Of a stretch of DNA of 64,000 nt, positions 32,101 through 43,697 are shown piece by piece; the first letter of the stretch is position 1; each line of letters begins with the position of its first letter. Both the position numbers and the translations under genes were made by a program. The notes beneath the pieces are model-generated. The model saw only the letters and a program-made list of their open reading frames with translations, was not told the DNA's origin and did not search any database. Source of the DNA: Cyanophora paradoxa (lineage: Eukaryota; Glaucocystophyceae; Cyanophorales; Cyanophoraceae); contig QPMI01000078.1 of NCBI GenBank assembly GCA_004431415.1, forward strand, positions 62,001 through 126,000. Reading direction: 5' to 3'.

Positions 32101-34589
32101 GGCCTACGACTGGCTCGGCACCCAGGCGCGCCCTATCCCCCGCCCACTGCTCTGCGCCCCGCAGCCGGAGCCGCGCTGAAGCCCCCGGCCCGCAGCCGGA
32201 GCCACCCGTGGCGCTGCTGGAGACGACGCGGGTGCAGGCGACGGTCTTCGCGCTGCCGCCGGGGCGCCACCAGCTGGGCATCCGCGTCGCCTCGCCCCGC
32301 CCCTACGCCGTCTCCGTCCTCTGCCAGCGCCCGCTGCGCTTCGGGCCGGAGGAGGAGCTCGTGGCGAGCGCCCTGGGGCTCTCGGTCCGGGAGGAGGCCG
32401 GCGAGTACCCCGCCATGGCCGAGGGCCAGTGGACCCTCTGGTTCCGGTGCGGGCGTACCCCCCGCGGCTCCGTTCGCCCCTTCTCCTGTTCCTTGGCCGA
32501 GGCCGGACGCCCAGGGAGGTGGTGAAGGTGGCGGGCCCGACGTTCGTCGTCGCCCACCTCCAGACCGACGCCGCCATCGCCAGGTCACCCGCTCCCCCGC
32601 GTTGGCTTCTTCGCCTCCGCCTTGTCCCGCGCCTCACGCCCGCCCGCAGCTACATCCGCTTCTCCGTCACGGACAACGACACGGGCCGCGAGACGCGGTG
32701 CGCTGTTTGATTGAAGCTGTGCGTCTCTGGCGCGGCCGCCTGAGGGCCCCCGCACGCAGCTTCGTGCAGCTGCGCACGCGGCCGACCCTCTTCCAGCCCA
32801 ACAACGTGCGTGCCCTCCCTTCACCCGCGCCCCGCGCCCCGCGCCCGCCCCTCCTCGAGGCCTGACCCGGCCCCCGGCGCCGCAGGCCGGGTACACCCTC
32901 GCGGCGGAGTGCATCTGCCCGAAGGCGGCGGGCCCCGGCGCCTGGCGCCTCCTCCTCGTCAGCAGCGCCCCGCTGGCCTCGGCGGAGCCCGTCGGCGCGG
33001 CCGCCCCGCAGGAGATCGAGGGGACGTACTCCCCCGGGGCGACCCCCGCCCCCGTCGCCCTCCCGCCCGCCGGCGGCGCCGGCGGCAAGGGCGGCGCCGC
33101 GGCGGCCGCGGCGGCGGCGGCCGCGGCGGCGGCGTGGAACGGGGCGGGCCCCGGGGCGTCCTCTTCCGGTGCGGGCCTCTGGGGCGTGGCTGGCGCCCCG
33201 TTGCTGACGGCCGGGCACGCGGACGCAGGGCGTGGGTGGACGCGGGGGCCGCCCCGCAGCCGGCGGCCTTCGCGACGGTCCTCCTCACCACCACGTGCGC
33301 CTGCCCGGCCCGACCCCGCGCCCCCAGCTCAGCGCCGAGCCGAGCCGCGGGGGGCACCCGGCAGGCCGCCGCGGCGGGTGACGCTCACGCTGGAGGACAA
33401 CCACGCGAAGATCAAGGTGCTTCCTGGCCGGCCGTCCCCGGCCGGCCCCCGGCCGGCTCGGATCTGATCTTCTGATCTGACCCGCCCTGCGCAGGAGTCG
33501 GAGGAGGGGTCGGGGACGGCGGTGATGGCGGCGGCGGTGTTGGACCCGAGCCGGGCGCCCTCGCCGGCCCCGCCCCGCGACTGGCTCGACTCCGTCTACG
33601 GCAACTACGCGCACGACCCCGCCCGCCACCGCTTCGTCCTCGTCGCCACCATCGCCGACGGGGCGGACGCCGCCGCGCCGCCCACCGCCTGGCGCCTCCG
33701 CATCGTTCCCGACCGCCCCGTGCGCCCCGCCCCGCCCCGCCCCGCCCCGCCCCGCGCTAAACCTTCGGCGTCCGACGCTGCGCGGGGCGGGCAGCTGGTG
33801 GTGAAGCCGGACCTGGAGAAGGAGGAGCGGCACGCGGCGGCGAAGGCGGCCTGGGAGGCGGCCGGCGGCAAGGAGCGCGCCGCCCGCGCCCGCGCCGCCC
33901 GCGACGCTTTCCTCGCCCCGCCCCGGCCCCTCCCCCTCGGGCCCGGCCCGGGCCCTTCCCCGCAGCCGCCCACCAGCCGCCCCGGCTCGCAGCCCGCTGC
34001 AGCCGCAGCGGCGGCGGCGGCCGCCGCCGCCGCCGCCCCGCCGGCGGACGCGCCGCCGGACTACCGGGCGGAGGCGGCGGCGGCGCCGGCCACGCCGGCG
34101 ACGGTCGGGGAGCCGCCGGGGGCCCTCCTGACGGAGGAGCGGCGGGCGGCGGAGGCGGCGGCGCGCGCGGAGGCGGCGGCGCGGGCGGAGGCGGCGCGGC
34201 AGGCGCTGGCGGCGCGGCGGGAGCAGGAGCGGGCGGCGCGGGCGGCGGCGAAGGAGGCGGAGCGGGAGGCGCTGGCGGCGCGAGAGCAGGAGGGCCGCGG
34301 CGCCGTCTCCGCCCTCCACGCCGCCCGCGCCGAGTACCTCGCCGCCCTCGCCGCAAAGGTGAGGCGTCGCCGGCCGCCGCCCCCTTCGCCGCCCGCTGAG
34401 CGCCGCGCCGGGATCGCAGGCGGCTGCGGAGCGGAGGAGCGCGAGCGCAGGGCGCGGGAGGAGCAGGCCGCGCGCGAGGCCGCCGCCGCCGCCGCAGCCG
34501 CTGCGGCGGCGGAGGCGCAGCAGACGGGCGGGGAGGGCGCGCCGCCGTCGGCCCCCGCCTCCCTCTCCGCCATCGCTGCGCGGGGCTAG
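29195..34589 (+). CDS. ADGB: Androglobin-like / calpain-domain homologue
   Basis: Exon 1 (MPPKPPPAQ) splices to KGGGKPDTKAAGKKSP. A proline-rich region precedes the calpain-like module: LPEMGAAMPWLASQIGALVA, YNPGGKYIVK + LHYFGEWRAVAVDDKMPVGP, LPQSVVRHELWPLVLSKALL. This matches the calpain-like domain of androglobin (ciliary/sperm protein), where the WRKI-VDD-MP and ELWP-LL-KALLK motifs are conserved. The place of the calpain catalytic Cys (DCWF) reads AMPWL, so proteolytic activity is not expected. Further exons include WVPLEAFAAAFPEVTLYYDP, VQATVFALPPGRHQLGIRVA, VAGPTFVVAHLQTDAAIARS + YIRFSVTDNDTGR, GYTLAAECICPKA, LDSVYGNYAHDPARHRFVLV and a C-terminal Ala/Glu/Arg coiled coil. No globin domain is recognisable. 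Several introns carry TTTGCTCTGC or GATCTGATC repeats. Exon joins near the 3' end are uncertain. Confidence 0.75.
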
Positions 34590-34886
34590 CCGGCGCCTCA
34601 GAGCCTGTAGTCGAGAGGCTGAATGAAAGCGAAAACTGAGAGGTCCCTGGCCTGCACCCCTTTCCCCCACTTGGTACACCGCGCCCGAGAGGCATGGTTT
34701 GTTTCCGAGGCGTCCGAGGGAACTGTATGATTGGACATACATCTCTCAGTCCACATAACTAAGCGAAAGCGAAATAAGTTATTCATAAAACGAAAGCGAT
34801 TAGTTTATTACACCAACGCGGAGTCTCGATTCGAGCGAAACGCGAAACCAATTAAAAACTACCTAAACTACCCGGAGTCTTGCTCC
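34590..34886. other. Convergent intergenic region, AT-rich
   Basis: 297 bp between two stop codons. AT-rich, with GCGAAAGCGAAA-type repeats near 34,755-34,850. Probably 3' UTRs. Confidence 0.45.
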
Positions 34887-37562
34887 TTACAGAGCGAAGA
34901 GGAGGGCCGCGAGGGCGAGGATCGCCGAGGCCAGGAGGGCCATGGGCGAGGTCGCCGCGGCGGCGCTGAGGACCGGGCGGGGGTAGTTGAAGGTGAACTT
35001 GCAGACGTTGGTGTTGAAGACGGAGTTGACGTCGCTGAGGGAGAGGCCGGACAGCGGGCTGCCCGTCTGGGTCAGGGCCGAGTTGATGCGGGTCTGGATG
35101 TTCGCGCAGCTGGTCTCGGCGCCGAGGAGCGAAGCGATGAAGGAGATCTGGGTCTGGGTGACGGTGCCGTGGGCGCGGCGGCCGTGGGAGCGGGCGCGGC
35201 GGCGGAGGGTCTCCTCCGGCAGGGCGACGGTGTAGACGAAGTCGGTCTCGACGAACTCGGCGTCCTGGCCCTTCATGTACGGCACGAAGACGGTCTTAAT
35301 CCACGGGTCGAGGACGGCTGCCTTCCAGTTCATGAGGCCGGCCGGGTTGGCGCCGCCATACGCGGTGAGGTCGGTCGAGAAGAGGCCGGCGGCCTTGAAG
35401 AGCTCGAAGATGGAGACATCCTGGCCCTTCGAGTTCTTGCGGGTGAACAGGGCGCCGCTGCGGGCGAGAAACGTCACACACGAGCTGTAGGATGCGATGC
35501 ACGCCCCGGACTTACACCTTGACGGCGCCGACGGTGGTGGCCTCCGACTTGCCCTTGAGCAGGATCTGGCCGCTGGAGAGGAACTGCGCGACGCCAGGCG
35601 TCGGTCAGACCGGAAACAGCGGTGCGGCGGGTGCGCCACAGGGTGTCGAACCTTCTGGCCGTACGGAGTGATGGGGAGCGTGCCCTGCGGGGCACTGGTG
35701 TCCTTGTAGCCGGCGCCGCCGACGACGTACAGGGAGCCGTCGGTCGGGTTGTCGAAGAAGGCCGCGGAGCCAGAGCGCGCAGAGCCGAGAGTGAGCTTGC
35801 TGACGGCGATGCCGGTCGGCTTGCCGCCGGCGATGGTCACGGTGTGGATGCCGGTGGTCCCGTCCTTGTCAATGAAGCCGCCGACGATGGCGATGTTGTT
35901 GCCCGAGGCAGCGACCGAGCCGTACGAGATGCGGGTCGACGCGCCCGTGGCCTCAGAGATGGCCCACGAGTTGGACGACGGGGTGTAGACGGCGAAGAAG
36001 CCGGTCGAGTTGGCGCCGACGATGTACGCGCCGTCCGCCTTGGTGCCAGGGCTGCAGAACGCGTAAGCATCGACAGATTAGAGCGACAAAGTAGAATGGC
36101 CGCATACAGGAGGTAGGCCTTGCCGTCGTAGGCGAAGAACGCGCCCGGGAAGGCGGTGCCGTTCAAGGCGGGCACGGTCTCAGTCTTGTTGCCCGCGGTG
36201 AAAGTGGTGGGGGCGGTCTCGAGGCCCGCGAAGCTCTTGTAGGTGGCGGTGGCGGAGCTCGAGGTGTTCGAGGTGGTGGTGACGGGGATGGACAGCTCCA
36301 CGCCGACTGAGGCCGCACATGAGAGCGAATCCATAGAGAGGCGGCTGAGGCAGCGCACCGAAGCCGGAGGCAGCGGTCATCACCTCGCCGGTGTTGCGGG
36401 TCAGGCCGCCGATCATGTGGATGGTCGCCTTGAGGACACCAGCCTCGATCGAGCCGGAGATGATGGAGCGGTGGTCGAAGCGGCCGAAGTTGGAGCCGGC
36501 GCCGGAGACCTGGAGGATGGAGACCACAGCGGTCATGCGCTTGGCCTGGCCGACGTACGAGGCGAACTGGGTCGAGATCTGTGGAAAAGAAAGAAAGAGA
36601 AAAGAAGAGAGAGTGAGAAACGCTTAAAAAACAGCTGTTTTAGCAGGCGACGGACCATGACGACGGCAGTGTTGATGGTCTGGGTCTTCGAGCCGGCGTC
36701 AACAGTCTCGGCAGTGTAGCCGCCAGTGCAGAACAGACGGTTTCCGAACATGCTGCGCGAAGAGTTAGCTAGCGTACGCGTGGGCATGAGTTAGGATTGA
36801 CTGGGGTCAAGTGGCGCACGCTCCCGACGCGAAGGCGTGGGCGGGCATGGTGTCGCCAGTGACGGTCGGCGTGACGAAAACGCCGGCCTTGCCAGCGGCG
36901 CCGTCGACATCCTTGTCGAGGGCCTGGCCAGCGACTGTGAGCAACGCGGAACAAGAACACTAGAGACATGGAAACCACGAACACGGTAGCCGTAGATGGT
37001 GTTCAGGATCTTGCGATCCTTGTCGAGACTGAGAGAACAATGTCAGCGCGCGCGCGCAAGCAAAACCGGGGGCGGCGTTCCCGCCACGTGATCATCTCAG
37101 AGCGACACAGAAACTCACCCGCCAGCAATGACAAGGTTGCCCTGAGTGTCTGCGAGCGGAAATGAGCACAAAGAGATGACAAAATCGCGGAGGTCGGAGT
37201 GGGCGCATGCGCGGCGGCCAACGGAAAACCTTAGCAGACGCGCGGGCGGGCCATTGGGTATGTCAATGACATCTTTAGATTCCAAATGACATATCCCGAA
37301 GTCAAAAGGGCGCGCCGGACGGCCGCTTAGCCCGGCTATGCCTAACTGACACGCCAAACGCACCAGTGCCCCAGCATGCGCCCTCGAAGCCCTCAACGAT
37401 GGCAGGGGCCGAAAGAATGGAGGAGGTGGAGGCGGAGGGGGCCGCGATGTTCTCGGTCGAGTCCGCGCCCAGGGTCAAAACACGGAAGGTCGGCCCGCTG
37501 GCGGTCTGTGCGCTGGCGATGGCCAGAAGCCCGAAGAGGGCGAGCGCGATGATCTGCTTCAT
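34887..37562 (-). CDS. Secreted kelch-like beta-propeller protein with GPI-type tail
   Basis: Starts MKQIIALALFGLLAIASAQT, a clear signal peptide. Short exons carry kelch-like repeats: NLVIAGG, LDKDRKILNTIYGY, FGNRLFCTGGYTAET, VVSILQVSGAGSNFGRFDHR, HMIGGLTRNTGEV, FFAYDGKAYLLY, DGAYIVGANSTGFFAVYTPS, IVGGFIDKDGTTGIHTVTIA, GSLYVVGGAGYKDTSAPQGT. A second region follows (SIFELFKAAGLFSTDLTAYG, WIKTVFVPYMKGQDAEFVET) and ends with a hydrophobic tail, MALLASAILALAALLFAL, with no charged residues after it, as in GPI-anchored proteins. N-x-S/T sites are frequent. A cell-surface or cell-covering role is likely. Codon use is less extreme in GC than in its neighbours, and introns are about 60 nt. Ligand and exact family are unknown. 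Confidence 0.82.
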
Positions 37563-38327
37563 CGCTGTAGAGCGCGGTGATGCGCCGCTTTTTATTTTAA
37601 TACTGTAGCCAGGAGGCAGCAGTTACTAACCGCCGAGTTTTTTTCGCACTAACGTTTTTCTTGTAACCGTCAGGCCGGCTGACAGCCTGTCAGCCAGTGC
37701 CAGGAGGTCCCGCGCATCGATCGACGCCGCGGCGCGAGCCCGAGCCCGAGCGCGCGCGCTCCCGAGCCCACGCGCGCCGAGCGCTATAAAAGCTAGCGCG
37801 AGCGCCGAATCGCGAACCCGCGCCGAGCGCGCGCGCAACGCGTACGCCATGTGATGAGAGCTCCGCGGCTCCGCAATGTGCTCCCTCGACGCCGAGCGCC
37901 GAGCGCGCGCGCCACGCCGCGGCGCGAGCGCTTGCTCGAGGTCGATGTATACGTACAGCTCGAGTGCCGCAGTGGTTCATGGTGCACGGCCGCGGTGCAT
38001 GACGGTGCACGTGATTCATTTCCGCGCACTAACTGTGCTAGTGGTGGCACTGCGGCATAGCGTTGTACATGCGGCATTGTACAGTGGTGCGTGATTTTAA
38101 GTTAGCTGGCCGATTGATATCCCGCGGTGGCGCTGTCCGCGCTTGACACGGGCCTGTGCTAGCGCTAGGCTTGCGAGAGGAGAGGAAACAGATGCGAGTC
38201 TCCGGCCGGGATGGGCTCGTTGCACGCAATCGCAGTATTTTAATGCTGCGCGTTGAAATTGAACGGGCCTGTGCTAGGCTGGCGGGAGCTTCGAGGGTTC
38301 CAAGAGGAACCGGGGCGGGGGCTCAGG
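37563..38327. promoter_or_regulatory. Intergenic/promoter region with short repeats
   Basis: 765 bp upstream of the kelch-like gene and downstream of the dehydroquinase gene. A T/A-rich stretch TTTTTATTTTAATA at 37,588-37,601 is an inverted TATA-like element 26-39 bp above the kelch start. A plus-strand TATAAAA lies at 37,785 among GAGCGCGCGC repeats with no gene behind it. The sequence CGGGCCTGTGCTAG occurs twice (about 38,147 and 38,265). No gene found. Confidence 0.4.
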
Positions 38328-40700
38328 CTAGGGCCGCTGGGCGGCCTGGCGCTCGCGGAGGATGGCGAGGACTGTGTCCCGCATGAGGGCCGCCGAGGCC
38401 GCGCGCCCCGTCCACCCCTCGAACTGCGCCGCCGCCTGCCCCACGAACATCTCGATGCCGCCCACGGTCGCCGCCCCCGCCGCGCGCGCCTCCCGCAGGA
38501 GCCGCGTCTCCAGCGGGTTGTACACCGAGTCGAAGACGACGGTACCCGGGCGCAGCAGCCCCGCCGGGAGAGGCGTCTCCTCCTCCTTCGGGTGCATCCC
38601 GACCGCCGTCGCGTTGAGCACGACGTCGGCGGCCGCCGCCGCCGCCGCGAGGGCCGTCGGGTCCGTCGCGTCGACCGCCTCGCAGCGGTCCGTGTCGGCG
38701 CCGACCTCCGCCGCGAGCTTCGCCGCCCGCGCCAGCGTCCGGTTGGAGACGAGCACGCGCGCCGCGCCCCGCTCCAGGGCGCCGAACGCGAGGGCGCGGC
38801 CGGCCCCGCCGGCGCCGAGGACGAGGACCGTGCGGCCGGTGAGCGGCCGCGCGGCGTCGCAGGCGGCGCCGGTCGAGCGGACGCCCTCCTCGGCGGCGGA
38901 GATGGCGGCGAGCCAGTCCGTGTTCGTCGCGTGGATGCGCGAGCCGCCGCCCACCGCCGTCAGCGTGTTCGCCGCGCCGATCGCCTTGGCCACCGGGTCG
39001 ATCTGGCGCCCCCAAAGTAAGAAGGAAGGGAGAAGAAGACCGAGGCGGGCCGAGTCCAGGCCCCGGCCCCTCCCCTCCCCTCCCCCACCCACCCACCTCG
39101 TCGCAGAGGGCCATGATGGTCTCCTTGTGGGGGATGGTGACGCTGTACCCCTGCACGACGGCGCGCCCGCCGGCCGGCCAGCGGGGGCCCCGCCCCGCGA
39201 AGGCGGCGATGGTGTCTGCGAGGTCCTCCGGCTCGCAGAGCAGCGGCAGGTACACCGCGTCGATCCTGCCGTGCAGGGCAGGGGCGCCCGCCTTAGGGAG
39301 CGAGCGAGGGAGGAGCGGGGAGAGCGGACCCGAGGGAGGCGAGGGCGGCGTTGTGGAGGGCGGGGCTCATGGAGTGGCCCACGGGGCTCGCGATGACGCC
39401 GTACACCGCCGTCTCCGGCCCGATCGACTTGAAGCGGTACCGGTTCTGGCGCGAGAAGGCGCAGCCGCAGGCCAACATGAGCGGATCGGGGCGGTGCGGA
39501 GAGCCGGGGAAGCTAGGGCGGGGCGAGGCGCACGATGAGGGTGGCGAGGGCGACCTGACCCGGGGCCGCCTCGCGCCCCTCGCGCAGCGCCGCGAACGAC
39601 AGGAACGAGTTGTACCTGCGGGCGGGGCGTCAGGGGGGCGGGCAGAGCCGGGCGAGAGGGGCGGGGCGCGCTTGGGAGCGAGGACGCGGGCGACGACGCC
39701 GCACTCGCCCATGCAGAGGCCGATGCACGGCGAGTCGGCCCCGGACGTCAGCCGGAAGACCTGTCGCCCCGCGAGCCCCCCGCTCAGCCGCCGGGCGGTT
39801 GGAGAGCGGGGCGGGGGGAGCGGCGGGGCGGGGCGCGCCTCGAGGTTGTCGGTGAGACGCTGCGCGAAGGTCGCGACCTTCGTCACGTCGGCGCCTGCAG
39901 AAGGAAGCTCAGCGGGGCGGCGGGGCGGCCGGAGCGGGAGGGAGGGAGGGGCATGGCGCGCCGAGGCGGCGCATGTGGTCGTGGAGAGCGCGCAGCTCCT
40001 CGTAGGGCGGCGTGCTCGTGTAGTTGTGGTACGAGAGGATCAGCTTCTCCCCCGCCTGCCGCTTGTACCCCTCCGCGCTGCCGCCCGCACCGTTCAACAG
40101 GTGCGGGGGGAAGAAAGAAGGGGCGGGAGGGGCCGGGCGCACCAGTCGTACTCGACGTCGACGTACTCGGCGCCGAGGCGGGCGGCCGCCTCCAGAAGCG
40201 CCAGGCGCGCCTCCTCGGAGCCCTCGAAGAAGCCGCGCTCCCGCGTCGGCCGGTTCGTCACGATCACGGGCCGCGGGCGCGCCTCCAGGATGCGCTTCAG
40301 GCCGGGCTCGTCCAGGCCCTTGATAAAGTCGAGGCGGAGCTCGAGCAGATCCGCCCCGCCCGCCGCCGCCTCCTCCATCTGCCGCCGCCGCGTCGGACCG
40401 CGCGCGCCGCAAGGGCGAGGGCGAGGGCGGGGGCGGCGTTGGGCGCGGCTCGCTCGCTCGCCTGCGATAGGCACTCCTCGACGGTGGGGGCCGTGAGGCT
40501 CACGCAGACGTGCGACCGCGGCGCCGAGGCGGCCGCCCCTGCGGCGCCCCGTTCGAGCCCGCTCGCGGTGCGGCCGCTGCGGCCGGGCGGCGCGCACCCG
40601 ACGAGCTCGCGACGGGCTGGGCGTGCGCCATCACGCCGGCCGGCCGCGGCAGGCGCGCCGGACGGGCGGTGAACGCTGCGAAGGGCGTTAGGCACCGCAA
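38328..40700 (-). CDS. Bifunctional 3-dehydroquinate dehydratase / shikimate dehydrogenase
   Basis: Exon 1 (MAHAQPVASSSG) splices to AAASAPRSHVCVSLTAPTVE, then the type I dehydroquinase: GADLLELRLDFIKGLDEPGL, VIVTNRPTRERGFFEGSEEA, EYVDVEYDW, EKLILSYHNYTSTPPYEEL, ADVTKVATFAQRLTDN (Lys of TKVAT is the expected Schiff-base residue), GLCMGECGVVARVLA. Shikimate dehydrogenase follows: YGVIASPVGHSMSPALHNAA, GYSVTIPHKETIMALCDEV, GAANTLT, ATNTDW, GRTVLVLGAGGAGRALAFGA (NADP-binding), VLVSNRT, DVVLNATAVGM, GIEMFVGQAAAQFEGWTG. This carries out steps 3 and 4 of the shikimate pathway, which feeds aromatic amino acids, and has the plant-like AroD-AroE fusion rather than the fungal AROM. An upstream in-frame ATG (40700) adds a possible plastid-targeting leader. 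One intron uses a GC donor (CGCAG|GCGAGC). Confidence 0.96.
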
Positions 40701-41494
40701 TGCAAGCAGTTCGACGGGCCGACGCGGCGGGCGGTCGATAAGGCGTCCGCACCGATGGCGCTGCCGAAAAGATCGCTAGCTGCGAACGGGGCGGCGCCTT
40801 CGAACTTGCGAGACCCGTCGCGGAGAGAGGCGACAGAGGCCTGCCGCCGCTCGCGGCCGCGCCTGCACACGAGGCCGGCCCGCTGCGGCGCGAGCTGGTC
40901 CGCCCGAACGGATGCCGATCGAGAATCCGCTCCGACCGGAGGCGCGGCGGCTGCGGCGGGGCGCGAGGGTTAGCGGCGCTCCAGAGATAGCGTGGGCGAC
41001 GCGGGCCGACCAAACATCTCGATGCCAAATGACGACGTAGCCCCCTCGGGCGTGCTCTCCCACCCAGCAAAACAAAAAAGCGGTGCCTGCGCGTCCCGAG
41101 CGCCACCAACGCGTACGGAGACGCGGGTGGCGCAATAAGAGCTAAGGGCGTCACTGTTCAACCTGTTAACCGGCCAGCCAGCGGAGGCGTTGAACCTCCA
41201 CCTTGCAGCGCCGCGGATCTTGCCGCGTACTTGTACCTCTGCCCCGTAGACTCTATATCCAAAGCGTCTGCGCTAGTCCTCGTCCTCCACCGCACCGCCT
41301 CAGCGAGCCCTCAGAGCCTCCGAGCGCGAGTGAGCTGCAGCCAGGCGAGGGCGCTGGCAGTCCGCGCAGCGCGCTCGTCTTTTACAGCTTGCAGAATGAG
41401 GCGGACAGCTGCAAGGTCCAGACCCGTCGCTCCGATCGGACAGGCCACCGCGTGATTCGGCAACTGATAGCGCCGCGCGTGCAGGCGCTCGCCT
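40701..41494. promoter_or_regulatory. Divergent intergenic region
   Basis: 794 bp between two divergent genes, with no recognisable gene. ORFs on both strands lack motifs. It presumably contains both promoters and 5' UTRs. Confidence 0.4.
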
Positions 41495-43697
41495 TTGGGA
41501 GCGCTGGCCGTGCTGCTTTTGGTTGCAAGTGTGGAGCTTGCAGACGCGGTGCGCGGCCCTGCATACACGCCGCGCCGCCCTTCCGCCCACGCCTCAGACC
41601 TCCGACCGCGGCCCGCGTGCGCGTGCCGCAGGGCGCGCGGGTCGGGGGCGGCGGCGGCAGGACGGGCTCTTCCGGGTCTGGCTCGAGGACGGGCTCGAGC
41701 TCCGGGTCACGCGCGGGGAGCGTGGGGTCGGGCAGCCCTTCGCGCTCCATCAGCGCCGGCGGGCGCTCGTACACCGTGTCCGCCCCTCCCCCCGCCCGCC
41801 CATCTCTCCCCGTCTCTGAAGCCCAACCCCCTCCACAGCTCCGGGACCCGAAGCGCCTCCACCATCGCCCTCGGCTTCTACATGTACCCCCCGCCCCTTC
41901 GCCGGGCGCCCCGCACGTTGCCCCCCGCCGCGGGGCCGACGCGCACCGCGCGCAGGGGCTCGCTGTACGGGCGGACGTACCCCTCGACCTCGGGGCGGGG
42001 GTACGGCGCGTCGGACTGCTCGTACACGGCGGTGGCGTGCTCGGCCTTCGCAAACGCAAGCTCCGCGCAGCCGGCCTGCACCGACGGCGACGGTCCGCCG
42101 GCCCCCTCTCTCCTGTCTCCTCTCTCCTGTCTCTTCCCTCGGCAATCGCCCGGGCCCCGCGCGCGCAGACGAGTCGCTGAGGCAGACGACGACGGCGGGC
42201 GGGGCGCTGGTCTTCGGCGACGTGGCGGCGTCGGTGGCGGTGCAGGGCGCGAGCGCGGCCGGCGGCGGCGGGGGCGGCCTGCTCCTCGACGGCTCCGGGG
42301 GCGAGCCGCTCGTCTCCCTCGCCTCCGAGTCCCTCGCCTCGCCGTTCTTCGCCGCATCATCCGCCTTCTTCCTGGACCCGCCCCCGCCCTCCTCCTCCGC
42401 CCTCGTCGTGGGCCCCCCCTCCCCCTCCTCCCCCTCCGCCTCCTGCTCCGCCCTGCGCTTCTCGTACGGGCCGGTCGGCCCGCTCCCGGCGCCCTCGGCC
42501 CCGGGGCCGGCCCCCGCCGCCAGCGCCGCGGCCGAGGGCATCCTGGTCTTTGCGTCCGTGGCGCGGCAGCCGGACGGCACGGCTCTCGCCTCGGCCTCGG
42601 CTTTTCTAAAGGGAACCGCCCTCGGCGCCGCCACGGTCCCGATGCCGACCCCGCCCGGAGCCACGGGGTCCCCCACCACCGCCACCGAGCCCGTCGTGCG
42701 CACCCCCCGCGCCGCCCTTAGCCTAAGCCGTGCGCGCCTTAGCCGAGCCGTGCGCAGCCGCTGGGGCCGGTGGGCGTGTACCTCGAGCAGCTGCGGGGGG
42801 ACGACAACACGGCCTGGCTCACTGTCTCCATCGGGCCCGTCCCGGGTCCGCCCAGCCCCGCCCAGCCCCGCCTTCCTCTGCCGCTTAAAGCTTCTGAGCG
42901 GGGCGCGGGGCGCAGTGCTCTCGGTGGCGGTGGCGCTGGCGCTGTGGGGCCCCGGGCCGGCCTGGGCCTACGCATGGGCCGCCTCGCCCTGCCCCTCCCT
43001 CCGCCTCTCCGAGCTCCGCGTCGCCCAGGTCTACTGCGGTCCGCGCCTGTACCCCCTCCCCCGCCCCTTTGTCCAGCCGGCCTTCTCTGAAGGGGCCGGC
43101 GCTTGCGTGCGCGTCTGCCTGCCCGCAGCGCCGTCGGGGGGCCTCTCGGCGGCCGCCGTCGCCGCCGTCGCCATCGGGAGCGTCGTCGTCGCCTGCCTCC
43201 TCGCCGCCTGCGCCGCCTACGCCATCCGTCCGCCCCTCCCCCGCCCCCGTACGCATTTACTTCGTTCGCTGCTCTAAGCGGGGGCGGCAGGCTCCGCCTG
43301 GCGCAAGAAGCGGGGCCGGAGGGGGGTCGCGCACAGCCCGGTGCGGCCCGTGGATGGCTCGCCGACGCCCTGGATGGCCGAGCCGGCGATGTCGTACCCC
43401 GTCGGCATCCCCGTGCTCCCTCCGCCTCCTTCGGCGGGCTGCAGGGCCGACGAGCCGACTATGGCCGTCTGCGTGCCGGCCCGGGCTCCGGGTCCCGCTG
43501 GGGCGCACCTCGGGGCGGGGGGAGGGGCCGAGCCGCCCCTCCCGGGGTCCGATCAGTACCCCTCCCTTCACGCCGGACATGGCCAGCTGCAGCCGCCCCT
43601 ATACCCCGCCTTCGCCCCGTCGGGGCAGGCGCCCGCGGTGGACGGGTACACCCCCCGCGAGCTCGCCGGGCCCGAGCAGGCCGCCAAGGCGGTGTAG
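41495..43697 (+). CDS. Secreted or single-pass type I membrane protein, unrecognised
   Basis: Starts MGALAVLLLVASVELADA, a signal peptide. Extracellular exons include SASTIALGFYM joined to GSLYGRTYPSTSGRGYGASD, CSYTAVACSAFANASSAQPA (paired cysteines), TTTAGGALVFGDVAASVAVQ, LVSLASESLASPFFAASSAF, EGILVFASVARQPDGTALAS, GPVGVYLEQLRGDDNTAWLT, and SPCPSLRLSELRVAQ. A transmembrane helix (LSAAAVAAVAIGSVVVACLL) follows, then a Pro/Tyr-rich tail ending YTPRELAGPEQAAKAV. The layout (large Ser/Ala/Gly ectodomain, one helix, Pro-rich cytoplasmic tail) parallels the subtilase at 48-54.5 kb. Several introns start near GTACCCC. No known domain is identified; the frame of the second exon is uncertain. Confidence 0.6.

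Noticed and set aside
37781-37800. TATAAAA box driving a plus-strand gene
   Set aside because: No ORF or RNA gene with recognisable features follows; the neighbouring gene is on the other strand.
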